Source of the DNA: G963665185 sp049723905
GTDB lineage: Bacteria; Desulfobacterota; Desulfovibrionia; Desulfovibrionales; Desulfovibrionaceae
Direction of reading: 5' to 3'
Length of the DNA: 64,000 nt
Assembly (NCBI RefSeq): GCF_049723905.1
Contig: NZ_JBJKFD010000001.1
Location: forward strand, 2,108,001-2,172,000
Shown one piece after another: positions 35,141 through 44,053 of this stretch. The position numbers and the translations under genes were made by a program. Each line of letters starts with the position of its first letter. The stretch's first letter is position 1. Below the pieces are notes generated by a model. It did not search any database and was not told the origin of the DNA. It was given only the letters and a program-made list of their open reading frames with translations.

Positions 35141-35812
35141 GTGCAAAAACGACGCATCATCGGCATATGCGCGGCCCTGGCCGCCGCCTGTCTGGTCACG
35201 CTGGGGCTGTGCGTGCTCATGCCCATGCTTTCGGGCGATGTCGGCTTCAAGGGCGGGGAAACCTATTCCCAGCCCATCCGCATAGCGCGTGTGATGCCGC
35301 CGCCCAAGCCCAAAAAGCCGGAACCGCCACGCGAGGAAAAAAAGCCCGAACCAAAGAAAATCAAGCCCCGGGAGTTCACCGCCCAAAGGCAGCAGAGGCC
35401 GCCCACGCCGCAGCTTGAAATGCCGCAGCTCAGCTTCGATCCGGCCCCGGCCAAAACCGCCACGGTCAGTGTGGCACCGCCACCGGCACAGACGGGATTT
35501 TCCGGTCCTCCGGCTACTGCAGGATTCTCATTGGGCGAGGTGGACCAACCGCCACGGCTGGTCCGCTACCTGCCGCCCATGTACCCGGTCATGGCCAAAC
35601 GCCGCCGTATTCAGGGAAAGGTCCTGCTGCGCGCCCTCATCACCACCGAGGGCAAGGCCGTTCAGATAAGCACCGTCTCTGCCGAGCCGCAGGGAATTTT
35701 CGAGGAATGCGCGCAAAAAGCCCTGGCCCGCTGGACGTTCCGTCCGGGAATCCTCGAAGGCAAGGAAGTACCCACATGGATAGAAATACCCGTCGCCTTC
35801 ACATTGAATTAA
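35141..35812 (+). CDS. tonB: TonB energy transducer
   Basis: A 223-residue protein. One N-terminal membrane anchor is followed by a Pro/Lys-rich spacer (PPPKPKKPEPPREEKKPEPK) that can span the periplasm. The C-terminal TonB domain (LPPMYPVMAKRRRIQGKVLL...IFEECAQKALARWTFRPG) grips receptor TonB boxes. The start is GTG. It is the last energiser component, and its 3' end overlaps the TPR gene by 37 bases. The receptor 9 kb upstream is its likely partner. Confidence 0.94.
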   Translation: MQKRRIIGICAALAAACLVTLGLCVLMPMLSGDVGFKGGETYSQPIRIARVMPPPKPKKPEPPREEKKPEPKKIKPREFTAQRQQRPPTPQLEMPQLSFDPAPAKTATVSVAPPPAQTGFSGPPATAGFSLGEVDQPPRLVRYLPPMYPVMAKRRRIQGKVLLRALITTEGKAVQISTVSAEPQGIFEECAQKALARWTFRPGILEGKEVPTWIEIPVAFTLN

Positions 35813-37113
35813 ACAGCAGTACCGATGACAACCGGTTCAGCGTTCCCAAATTCTGGTTGGCGCTGTGCCTCATGCTATGTCTGTTGCTGGCAGGCCTGCC
35901 GCTCCGGGCCCAGGCCGCCCAGCTGTCCCCCTTTGCCCAGCGGGTGCTCTATACGGCCAGCCAGAACATGGAAAAAAAGGAATTCGCCAAGGCGGCCGAA
36001 TCGCTGCAGAAATACCTGGACGAACACGACGGCAAGGCAGAGGAACAGTTTTACATTCTTCTGGGCAACTGCCGGTTGGAAATGGAAGACATCAAGCAGG
36101 CTTATGCCACCTTTTCCAAGGGGGTTGCCGCCCACCCCGACTCGTACCCGCTGCAATACAATCTGGGCGTGGCCGCCTATGGACAGGACAAGCTCGCCAT
36201 TGCGGCCAAAGCCTTTGAAGACGCCTACGCCCTGCAGCAGAAAGACACGAAAAAATACGGCGACACTCCGGTGCTGCTCTATCAGGCCGCAGCCTGCCGT
36301 TTCCGCATAAAGGACTACAATACCGCTCTGGACAGGCTCAACCAGCTTCTGACCCGGCCGGACGTCCGCAAAAACGGCCCCAAGCCCAACTGGGTCAAGC
36401 TCAGGGTTAATCTGCTCTGCCAGCTCAAACGCTGGAAAGAAGCGGAAACCGCCCTCACCTCCCTGCTGAAATCCAGCCCGGACCTGGCCGATTATTGGGA
36501 ACTGCTGGCCCAGGTGCAGATAAACCGGGAAAAACACGCCAGCGCGGCGGCCGCACTGGAAACCGCCTACGCGATCAAACCGCCGTCCGCCTCCAAATGG
36601 CAAAGCCTGGCGAACCTGTATCTGTACATCAACGCGCCACTCCAGGCCGCCCGCTGCCTGCAAAAGGGCGCACCCCACGACCTGGCAAAACGCCTCGGCT
36701 CCATCTATTCCCGATCCAACCGCTATGAAGAAGCCCTGGCCGCATGCGACAAGCTCGTACAGTCTGCAAACTGCGCCGATCCGCTCCTGCTCAAAGCCCG
36801 CATCCAGATGGAATCCGGACACTCGGCGGAAAGCATGCAGACCTATGCGCAGGCTGCCGAAACGCGCGTCTGCCCGGCAGACAAGAATACAAAGAAAACA
36901 CGCACCAAGAAATCCATCCAGGGCGAGGCCTATACCATGGCGGCATTGGCCGCATGGGATGTGAAGGACTGGCCTGCCGCGTTGCGTTATTTCTCCCTGG
37001 CCGAAAATACGGTTGCTCCGTACGCCAAACAGGCCAAATACGGCCACGCCATGGTGCAGGACATTCTGGACGCGGAAAAGTTTGATCCCGACCGCGTTCC
37101 GACCATCAAGTAA
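35776..37113 (+). CDS. TPR-repeat protein of the TonB2 locus
   Basis: A 445-residue protein. A signal or anchor segment near 25-45 (FWLALCLMLCLLLAGLPL) is followed by about ten tetratricopeptide-like helical pairs (EQFYILLGNCRLEMEDIKQAYATF, YPLQYNLGVAAYGQDKLAIA and others). A TPR protein follows tonB2 in Vibrio/Shewanella loci and is thought to support the complex. The start was chosen at the ATG at 35776, with AAGGAAG upstream, inside tonB. A strong terminator closes the operon. Confidence 0.88.
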   Translation: MDRNTRRLHIELNSSTDDNRFSVPKFWLALCLMLCLLLAGLPLRAQAAQLSPFAQRVLYTASQNMEKKEFAKAAESLQKYLDEHDGKAEEQFYILLGNCRLEMEDIKQAYATFSKGVAAHPDSYPLQYNLGVAAYGQDKLAIAAKAFEDAYALQQKDTKKYGDTPVLLYQAAACRFRIKDYNTALDRLNQLLTRPDVRKNGPKPNWVKLRVNLLCQLKRWKEAETALTSLLKSSPDLADYWELLAQVQINREKHASAAAALETAYAIKPPSASKWQSLANLYLYINAPLQAARCLQKGAPHDLAKRLGSIYSRSNRYEEALAACDKLVQSANCADPLLLKARIQMESGHSAESMQTYAQAAETRVCPADKNTKKTRTKKSIQGEAYTMAALAAWDVKDWPAALRYFSLAENTVAPYAKQAKYGHAMVQDILDAEKFDPDRVPTIK

Positions 37114-37119
37114 TCCCCA

Positions 37120-37168
37120 CCGGACTCACCACGCCCGGTCTACGGCTGGTGGTGAGTCCGGTATTTTC
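37120..37168 (+). terminator. Terminator of the TonB2 operon
   Basis: CCGGACTCACCAC pairs perfectly over 13 bp with GTGGTGAGTCCGG, followed by TATTTTCT. It starts six bases after the TPR stop codon. Confidence 0.88.
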
Positions 37169-37292
37169 TGTTCCCCTCTCGGTGCGGCGAATCAAATTCC
37201 TTTCTGTACCACGTCCAGAACACCACGCGTCGAAGCAACTCCGATCACTACCAGGTCCGCTTCGCCTGATAGCTCCTGGTCTTTTTTCTGCA

Positions 37293-37321
37293 TTGCCTCT
37301 TTTACGGCACCCACCTACATT
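37293..37321 (+). promoter_or_regulatory. Putative promoter of the GH5 gene
   Basis: TTGCCT, a 17-base spacer, then TACATT. The 17-mer TTGCCTCTTTTACGGCA is repeated exactly upstream of the radical SAM pseudogene at 39845, again with a 17-base spacing to a -10-like TACAAT. Confidence 0.5.
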
Positions 37322-37408
37322 TCCCCAAAAAGCTGCGCACAACTCTACGCTGCGAAACTGCCATTCAAAACAGAGCACACATCCAATTCATCGAGCAAGT
37401 AGGGAAAA

Positions 37409-38650
37409 ATGAAAGCAAACTACGTATATCTTGTGTTGTACTCATTGATTCTCGTCGTGGTTGGAAGCAACCCGTGCTTTGCCCAAACAAAGTCCGGCAT
37501 GACCTTTTCCGCCCATGCCCCACTCTCCGCAGAGCCAAAATCCGCCTTTTGGCAACAGCAACGGAAAGGGGCAAACGGCGACATTGAACAGAACCCGGAC
37601 CAATGGTTCAAGGCTGCTTCCCAGGCAGGAATTGAATTTGTCCGCCTGTCCCCCACAAAGCTCAAAGGACAGGGCCGGGATTTTCTGATCGGCAACGCGG
37701 ATAATTTTACCGACATTCCCCGGCAGGACCTGGCGCGCCTCAAGGCTGCCCTGGACAGCGCGGCAAAATACAACGTCCGCGTGGTGTTGACCACGTTCAG
37801 CCTTCCCGGCGCACGCTGGCGCCAGCAAAACAAAGGGAAATTCGACTACCGGCTCTGGACACAGGAAAAATACCAGCAACAGGCTTTTTCCTTCTGGAAA
37901 AAACTTGCCGCGGAATTGAAGAACCACCCTGCGATTGTGGCCTACAACCCGTTCAACGAACCCTACCCGGCACGCAAGGATAACCTGAGCAACGAGGACC
38001 ATGCCGCCTTTGACAAATGGCTGAAAAAGCACACGGGAACGGCAGCCGACCTCAACCGCTTCAACCGCCGGATGGTAGCGGCCATACGCTCGGAAGATAC
38101 GAATACGCCAATCATTCTGGACGGTTGGTTTCACTCCGCGGCAGATGGGATACAATACCTTACCCCGGTGGACGACAAGGCCGTGCTCTACGCATTCCAC
38201 TTTTACGACCCGTGGAATTACACGACATTTCGCATCAACAAGGGACGTTTCTCCTATCCGGACAAAATGCCAGACGGGTGGGACGGAAAGACGGAAGCCT
38301 GGACCAAGGCCGATATTGAACAAAGAATTCAGCCCGTGGTGGATTGGGCAGCCCGGTGCAACGTGCCGACCTCCCGGATCATCGTCGAGGAATTCGGGTG
38401 CAACCGCCGGGTTTCCGGGGCCAAGGCGTATCTGGAAGATCTGATTGCGGCATTCAACGCCAAAGGATGGCATTGGGCGTTCTACTCATTCCGCGCTTCC
38501 GATTGGGACGGAATGGATTATGAACTGGGCACGAAACCATTGGGCGGCAAATACTGGGCAAAACGTGAAAAGGGCGTTCCGCACGAACAACTCGTAAAAC
38601 GTCGCGCCAACCCCTTGTGGAATGTGTTCAGCCGGGAATTCGCCAAATAG
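37409..38650 (+). CDS. Glycoside hydrolase family 5 (cellulase-like) exported protein
   Basis: A 413-residue protein. A signal peptide ends FAQ at about 26. The catalytic domain has a TIM-barrel pattern (IEFVRLSP, VRVVLTTFSLPG, AIVAYNPFNEP, YAFHFYDPW, IIVEEFGCNR). NPFNEP holds the acid/base Glu and IIVEEFG the nucleophile Glu of clan GH-A family 5 enzymes. It should cut a beta-glucan or related polymer outside the cytoplasm. Such enzymes are uncommon in sulfate reducers, so cell-surface or exopolysaccharide remodelling is more likely than cellulose use. The neighbouring convergent gene is a cell-wall peptidase. Confidence 0.87.
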   Translation: MKANYVYLVLYSLILVVVGSNPCFAQTKSGMTFSAHAPLSAEPKSAFWQQQRKGANGDIEQNPDQWFKAASQAGIEFVRLSPTKLKGQGRDFLIGNADNFTDIPRQDLARLKAALDSAAKYNVRVVLTTFSLPGARWRQQNKGKFDYRLWTQEKYQQQAFSFWKKLAAELKNHPAIVAYNPFNEPYPARKDNLSNEDHAAFDKWLKKHTGTAADLNRFNRRMVAAIRSEDTNTPIILDGWFHSAADGIQYLTPVDDKAVLYAFHFYDPWNYTTFRINKGRFSYPDKMPDGWDGKTEAWTKADIEQRIQPVVDWAARCNVPTSRIIVEEFGCNRRVSGAKAYLEDLIAAFNAKGWHWAFYSFRASDWDGMDYELGTKPLGGKYWAKREKGVPHEQLVKRRANPLWNVFSREFAK

Positions 38651-38746
38651 AACATTGTCGGGAATGGTGTCCCCGGCGTTCTCCCCGACGTTCTCCCCGA
38701 CGGCTGCATCGTGCCGCCAAACGGGTTGGCGAACAGGAGACCATTC

Positions 38747-39643
38747 CTACTTCATGGAAAACAGGGGAACCGGATCGACATTAACACCTTGGGCAAATAC
38801 GCTGAGGTGCAGGTGCGCGCCAGTTGCTCGGCCCGTAGCGCCGGAACGGCCGATTTCCTGCCCCTGCTCCACCATATCGCCTTGTTTTACCAAAACTTTC
38901 GACATGTGCGCATACGAGGAGACAACACCATCCCCGTGATCAATATACACGCAATTTCCGGCAAAATAAAAATTGTTCCCCACAAGAACCACCTTTCCAG
39001 GGGCTATGGAGCATATGGGAGTTCCAAGGTAAGCCCGAAAATCCTGGCCCTTATGCCGGGCCTTCACAGTGTTGTTGAACACTCTGTACAGCCCGTACCG
39101 GCTCAGCATCTTCCCCTTCACAGGCAATGAAAACGGCACGCTCCAGCGGCGCCCGGCGGAAACAGTATAAATCGCTTTCAGGGCCGACTCACGCTCGTGG
39201 AGCAAACGCTCTTTCAGCTTTTTCGGAGGCGCCACCATTTTGGGGGCAACGGTGAGTGTTTCCTTTTGGTATGGGTGTTCAACTATCTCAATTTCTTTTG
39301 AATACGATACCGTCTTGTCTTTTCTGCGTACCTTCACCGCTAGTTGCAGACGCGCTGGATGCAATTTGAGGGGAGTCCCCAATAAGACAATGGCCCTGGA
39401 TATTCCGTCTGCATTTTCAACCGAAGGGTGCAGGGATTTTGCATTCCAAACAACCTGCACATCATCCGCAACATACGGAAACGCCAGCCGGACAAGAAAT
39501 GGCTGCCCTATCCCAATGGAATCAGGAGCATCGAGGACCTTACAATCCGAGGAGTTGGCAATGGAGAGCAGACAAACCAGCAGAAGCGACTGTAAAAAGA
39601 ATACTCTGATACAGCGCATGATGTTCCATGAAAATATGTTCAT
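38747..39643 (-). CDS. M23-family (LytM) peptidoglycan endopeptidase
   Basis: A 298-residue exported protein with a signal peptide (VFFLQSLLLVCLLSIANS). An N-terminal beta-rich domain of about 100 residues is followed by the M23 domain. Zinc and catalytic motifs are visible as HKGQDF (HxxxD) and GAHLHLS (HxH), with YAHMSK between. It probably cleaves peptide crosslinks in murein. The ATG at 39643 follows AGGAAAG; an earlier in-frame ATG adds nine residues. It is convergent with the GH5 gene. Confidence 0.9.
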   Translation of the reverse strand: MNIFSWNIMRCIRVFFLQSLLLVCLLSIANSSDCKVLDAPDSIGIGQPFLVRLAFPYVADDVQVVWNAKSLHPSVENADGISRAIVLLGTPLKLHPARLQLAVKVRRKDKTVSYSKEIEIVEHPYQKETLTVAPKMVAPPKKLKERLLHERESALKAIYTVSAGRRWSVPFSLPVKGKMLSRYGLYRVFNNTVKARHKGQDFRAYLGTPICSIAPGKVVLVGNNFYFAGNCVYIDHGDGVVSSYAHMSKVLVKQGDMVEQGQEIGRSGATGRATGAHLHLSVFAQGVNVDPVPLFSMK

Positions 39644-39844
39644 TGTCTTTCCTGATGCATATGACAGCAAATATGTTTTTCTAAATGAAAAATGATATTA
39701 CTATCTTTTATTTTACAGTTTTTCTAATAAACACTTGCAGCAAAGGCAAGCTCTGCCGTGTAAACCGACAAGGCAGTACAATTGTACGCATTCTGTTACA
39801 TTCCATATGAAATGTCTCCCCACTCCTGCCCAGCCCCCCTGGCG

Positions 39845-39873
39845 TTGCCTCTTTTACGGCAACCCTCTACAAT
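39845..39873 (+). promoter_or_regulatory. Putative promoter of the radical SAM pseudogene
   Basis: TTGCCT, 17 bases, then TACAAT (one mismatch to TATAAT). It shares an exact 17-mer with the putative GH5 promoter at 37293. The surrounding 360 bases (39644-40002) hold no other supportable feature. Confidence 0.55.
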
Positions 39874-40002
39874 TCTGGATACAATGCAGCCTGAAAACAA
39901 CGTCCTGCCATTGGCGCAGGTGTTGTAAGTTCATTGGATTTTGGGGTGGTACCGTCTGGACTGCTCTCGTCTGCACGGGGCCAAAAACAGGGGAGGAAAT
40001 GT

Positions 40003-40346
40003 ATGAAACTCCGGCACTGTTCACCAAGACCCATCCTCAATGAATGTCCGTCAGAATCCTGTACATACCAGATAGCCCCTTACATTGGTTGCGCGCACCA
40101 ATGCCCATACTCGAAAAAGTCGCGCCGTTTGTGGACAAAATATGGGTTTACGGACTCAGCATCCTTGATGCGTCGGGAGTGAACTGGAAAAATATCGATT
40201 TGCTCCTGAAACAGGAGTATCCGACAGATTATCCCGAGATACGAAACGCGATTTTTGACAAGACCCATGATTATTGGACGGATCTCAAGGCAAAGCTGAT
40301 TGACGCCCACAGCCGGGAAGATTGTGTGTTGTCGGTGCATTGGTAA
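40003..40346 (+). pseudogene. Radical SAM protein (SPL-like), internally deleted remnant
   Basis: An ATG with a perfect GGGGAGGA site opens a frame reading PSESCTYQIAPYIGCAHQCPY, the typical run-up to the radical SAM CxxxCxxC cluster site (usually ...GCxHxCxYCYA). The third cluster cysteine is absent because the sequence then jumps. About base 40112 a different frame takes over with VAPFVDKIWVYGLSILDAS and ends in DYWTDLKAKLIDAHSREDC, which is the usual C-terminal end of the same protein type. The middle of the gene, probably more than 200 codons, is gone and the two ends are out of frame. The 100-codon open frame from 40044 is only the tail plus read-in. Confidence 0.75.
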
Positions 40347-40373
40347 GGAAGGCCCCATACAAGGAGAAAAAAC

Positions 40374-40847
40374 ATGACCCCCTCGGACGCCACGGAACAA
40401 AACGCTATTTTGAGTGTTCTTCGGGAATGTTTTTACGGAGCAGGCGATAAGGGAGCCTTTTTGGACCCCGGCCCCAATGGTCTGTTCGCTCTCTTGAAAA
40501 ACCTCTCGGCACAGGAGGCGTCTTTACCGGTAGCGGGTGCTTCCATTGCAACGCATGCGTTGCATGTTGCCTTCAGCCTCGACGTCTTTGCCCAATGGAT
40601 ACAAGGAGTGCGCGGGGTTACATACGACTGGAATACAAGCTGGGAAAAAAACGAAGTAAGCGAGACAGAGTGGAACGAGCTGCTCTGCAAAATGGAAGGT
40701 CAATGCCTTGATCTGGAGCAGGCAATCATGCAACAAGCTGCTAGCGACGTTGAGGCCATGTGGGGAGCTGCCGGGGCGCTGGCGCACACGGCCTATCATT
40801 TGGGGATCATTCAGGTTAAGATTGATGCCTTGCACAAGGTAGAATAA
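40374..40847 (+). CDS. DinB-superfamily-like four-helix protein
   Basis: A 157-residue helical protein. It follows the DinB/DUF664 pattern: NGLFALLKNLSAQEAS, then SIATHALHVAFSLDVF with two His, and near the end AHTAYHLGIIQVKI. Such His residues bind a divalent metal in DinB-fold proteins, several of which are thiol-dependent transferases. AAGGAG is well placed before the ATG. It lies 27 bases after the radical SAM remnant, so the two may once have shared an operon. The substrate is unknown. Confidence 0.75.
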   Translation: MTPSDATEQNAILSVLRECFYGAGDKGAFLDPGPNGLFALLKNLSAQEASLPVAGASIATHALHVAFSLDVFAQWIQGVRGVTYDWNTSWEKNEVSETEWNELLCKMEGQCLDLEQAIMQQAASDVEAMWGAAGALAHTAYHLGIIQVKIDALHKVE

Positions 40848-40993
40848 CAGGCAAGCCGCGTCATTCCTGAAAAAGCGGGTCGATCCGCACACCGCCTGCA
40901 AATTTCCGTTGTATTGCGTTTGGAGAAAACACACTCCATAAAGGACCACGGGGGCGCGTTTCCCTCTTTGGACAATGCCTTCCCATCCCCAAA

Positions 40994-43900
40994 ATGAGCA
41001 AAATTACCGACTACATACAGACCCTTTCCGATTCCGAACGCATCGGCCCCATGCTGGTGCATCACGAGCTGTTGCCGGAACAAAAGGCCGTGCACCGCGA
41101 TCCGGCCCGCCCCCTGCCGCAGGTGTTGCAGGGCATGCTGGGCGCCTACGGCGTGGGCCAGCTTTTTTCGCACCAGGCCCTGGCTATCGACGCGGCCCGC
41201 TCCGGCCAGGACGTGGTGGTTGCCACGCCCACGGCCAGCGGCAAGACCTTGTGCTACAACCTGCCGGTCTTTGAACAAATTTTCTCCCTGCCCGACAGCC
41301 GGGCCCTGTACCTTTTTCCACTCAAGGCCCTGGCCCGCGACCAGCTGGGCACCATCCGCAAGCTGGCTACCCTGGCCCCGTCCCAGCAACGCATCGAGGC
41401 CGCGGTTTACGACGGCGACACCTCTCCCTATCAGCGCAAAAAACTGCGCGACGAACCGCCCGACATTTTGCTGACCAACCCGGAAATGCTTCACCTGTCC
41501 ATCCTGCCCTACCACTCCACCTGGTCGGCCTTCCTGGCCAACCTGACCCACGTGGTGGTGGACGAGGTACACACCTACCGGGGCGTGATGGGATCGCACA
41601 TGGCCCTGGTGTTCCGGCGGCTCAAACGGATATGCCGATATTACGGAGCAGACCCGGCCTTCATCCATTGCTCGGCCACCGTAGCCAACCCGGCCGAACT
41701 GGCCCACAGCCTCACCTCGCGCAAGCCCGTGCCCGTGCTGGAAAGCGGCGCGCCGCAGGGTGCCCGCCACTTCGTCTTTGCCAATCCCATGGGCTCGCCC
41801 GCGTCCACGGCCATCCGCATGTTGCAGACCGCCCTGGAAAAAGGGCTGCGCACCATTGTCTACGCCCAGTCGCGCCGCATGGTGGAGCTTATCGGCATGT
41901 GGGCCGCGGAAAAGGCCGGACCGTTCAAGAACAAGATCAGCGCCTACCGTTCGGGCTTCCTGCCCGAGGAACGCCGCGAGATCGAAGCACGCATGGCTTC
42001 GGGCGACCTGCTGGCCGTGGTTTCCACCAGTGCCCTGGAACTGGGCATAGACATCGGCGGCCTGGACGTCTGCATCTTGTGCGGCTACCCCGGCTCGGTG
42101 ATGCAGACCTTGCAGCGCGGCGGCCGCGTAGGGCGCAAACAGCAGGATTCGGCCGTGGTTCTGGTGGCTGGCGAAGACGCCCTGGACCAATATTTCATGC
42201 GCCACCCCACAGACTTTTTTCAGCGTCCGCCCGAATCCGCCGTGGTCAACCCGTACAATCCGGTCATTCTGGCCCGCCATCTGGACTGCGCCGCGGCCGA
42301 ACTGTCTCTGCGGAAAGGTGAGGAATTTCTGGCCGAGGAAGGCATCCAACGCGAAGTGGACAACATGCTGGCCAAGGGCGTGCTGCTGGAAAGCGCGGAC
42401 GGTCTTGAGATTTTTTCCCAGCGCAAGCGGCCCCACCGCATGGTCAACCTGCGCGGCACCGGTTCCACCTTCAGCATCGAGGATGCGGACGGCACCATCA
42501 TAGGGCAGCTCGACGACACCAGGGCCATCAAGGAAGCGCATCCCGGCGCGGTTTATCTGCATCTTGGCCGGACCTACGTGGTCCAGGACCTGGACATGGG
42601 CACGCGCACGGTAAAGGTGGTGCAGACCCGGGTGGGCTACTACACCAAGGTGCGCGCGGAAAAGGACACGGAAATTCTGGAGCGGCTGGACAGCCGCGTC
42701 GTCTGGGGCACGCGGGTCCATCTGGGCAGGCTGCGGGTAACGGAACGTGTTATCGGCTACGAAAAACGGCGCACCGGCGACGGGCGCATGCTGAACATGA
42801 CCCCGCTGGAGCTTGAACCGCTGGTCTTTGAAACCGAAGGATTGTGGTTCGACATTCCCGATACAGTCCGCCGCCAGACCGAAGATGCCATGCACCATTT
42901 CATGGGCGGTATCCACGCCGTGGAGCATGCGGCAATCGGTATTCTGCCCCTGCTGGTGATGACCGACCGCAACGACCTGGGCGGCATTTCCACGCCCATG
43001 CATCCGCAGGCGGGCGGGTCGGCGGTCTTCATCTACGACGGCCATCCGGGTGGAGTGGGCCTGTCGCGCCTGGCCTTTTCCAAGGCCGACGACCTGCTGG
43101 AACGCACCCTGGCGACCATCGAGTCCTGCCCGTGCGAATTGGGCTGCCCGTCCTGCGTGCACTCGCCCAAATGCGGCTCGGGCAACCGCCCCATTTCCAA
43201 GGACGCCGCCATTTTCGTGCTCAAGGCCATACGCGACGGCGAACCGCCCAAGCTGGAAGCCACGGAAGAAACAATACAATCCGTTCCGACTGCAAATATG
43301 GAGAATATACCAGCCATGCATCCCGACGAGCAGCCAACCGAATTTCCTGCGCTGGCCATTGAGCAGCCCGACATGCAATCCGGCAAAACACCATCTGCCG
43401 ACGCCCCCTTGCCCAACGCGAAATCTGACAACACGCCATCTGACGCAGGATCTCCCAACACTTCGGCCATCCGCTACATGGTCATGGACGTGGAAACCCG
43501 CCGTTCGGCAAAAGAAGTGGGCGGCTGGAACAGGGCCGACCGCATGGGCGTGTCCGTGGCCGTGCTCTACGACTCGGCAGGGGACGAATACATAGACTAC
43601 GAGCAGGACCGCATCCCGGAAATGGTGGAACGCATGGCCCAGGCCGACATGGTCATCGGCTTCAACATTTCGCGCTTCGACTACGCCGTGCTCTCCGGCC
43701 TGTACACATACGATTACCAGCGTCTGCCCACCCTGGACCTGCTGACCTCCATCTACCACCGCCTCAGCTACCGCCTGCCCCTGGACAATCTGGGCAAGGC
43801 CACGCTGGACGCGCCCAAGACCGCGGACGGACTCCAGGCCCTGGCCTGGTGGAAGGAAGGCAAACTGGACGAAATAGCCCACTATTGCCGGGCCGACGTG

Positions 43901-44053
43901 CGCATAACCCGCGACCTGTACCTGTACGGCCGCGACAACGGCCACGTGCTCTTCACCAACAAGGCCAAACGCGTCGTCCGTCTGCCCGTTGACTGGACCT
44001 ATCCCGCGGCCTTGTCCAACTCGGCAAGCAGCTTTTCCAAATCCAGGTCGTAA
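40994..44053 (+). CDS. MrfA/YprA-type DEAD/H helicase fused to MrfB/YprB-type exonuclease
   Basis: A 1019-residue fusion. The helicase core has Walker A TPTASGKT (78-85), DEVH (190-193), SAT (227-229) and the motif VI region QRGGRVGRKQQDS. The DUF1998-type region contains a four-cysteine cluster (CPCELGCPSCVHSPKC, about 712-728), as in MrfA. After a low-complexity linker of about 80 residues, a DEDD exonuclease domain begins at 826: MDVET (831-835), VIGFNISRFDYAVL and YCRADVRITRDLY. In Bacillus, separate MrfA and MrfB proteins repair mitomycin C lesions; here both are on one chain. Its 3' end overlaps the convergent DUF1858-like gene. Confidence 0.92.
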   Translation: MSKITDYIQTLSDSERIGPMLVHHELLPEQKAVHRDPARPLPQVLQGMLGAYGVGQLFSHQALAIDAARSGQDVVVATPTASGKTLCYNLPVFEQIFSLPDSRALYLFPLKALARDQLGTIRKLATLAPSQQRIEAAVYDGDTSPYQRKKLRDEPPDILLTNPEMLHLSILPYHSTWSAFLANLTHVVVDEVHTYRGVMGSHMALVFRRLKRICRYYGADPAFIHCSATVANPAELAHSLTSRKPVPVLESGAPQGARHFVFANPMGSPASTAIRMLQTALEKGLRTIVYAQSRRMVELIGMWAAEKAGPFKNKISAYRSGFLPEERREIEARMASGDLLAVVSTSALELGIDIGGLDVCILCGYPGSVMQTLQRGGRVGRKQQDSAVVLVAGEDALDQYFMRHPTDFFQRPPESAVVNPYNPVILARHLDCAAAELSLRKGEEFLAEEGIQREVDNMLAKGVLLESADGLEIFSQRKRPHRMVNLRGTGSTFSIEDADGTIIGQLDDTRAIKEAHPGAVYLHLGRTYVVQDLDMGTRTVKVVQTRVGYYTKVRAEKDTEILERLDSRVVWGTRVHLGRLRVTERVIGYEKRRTGDGRMLNMTPLELEPLVFETEGLWFDIPDTVRRQTEDAMHHFMGGIHAVEHAAIGILPLLVMTDRNDLGGISTPMHPQAGGSAVFIYDGHPGGVGLSRLAFSKADDLLERTLATIESCPCELGCPSCVHSPKCGSGNRPISKDAAIFVLKAIRDGEPPKLEATEETIQSVPTANMENIPAMHPDEQPTEFPALAIEQPDMQSGKTPSADAPLPNAKSDNTPSDAGSPNTSAIRYMVMDVETRRSAKEVGGWNRADRMGVSVAVLYDSAGDEYIDYEQDRIPEMVERMAQADMVIGFNISRFDYAVLSGLYTYDYQRLPTLDLLTSIYHRLSYRLPLDNLGKATLDAPKTADGLQALAWWKEGKLDEIAHYCRADVRITRDLYLYGRDNGHVLFTNKAKRVVRLPVDWTYPAALSNSASSFSKSRS

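Noticed and set aside
40044..40346. A stand-alone 100-residue hypothetical protein
   Set aside because: It has no ribosome site of its own; its tail is the C-terminus of a radical SAM protein whose N-terminus lies in another frame just upstream, so a pseudogene explains it better.
40811..43945. Open minus-strand frame of about 1040 codons opposite the helicase-nuclease gene
   Set aside because: The plus strand encodes all helicase and nuclease motifs; the opposite translation has no recognisable domain.
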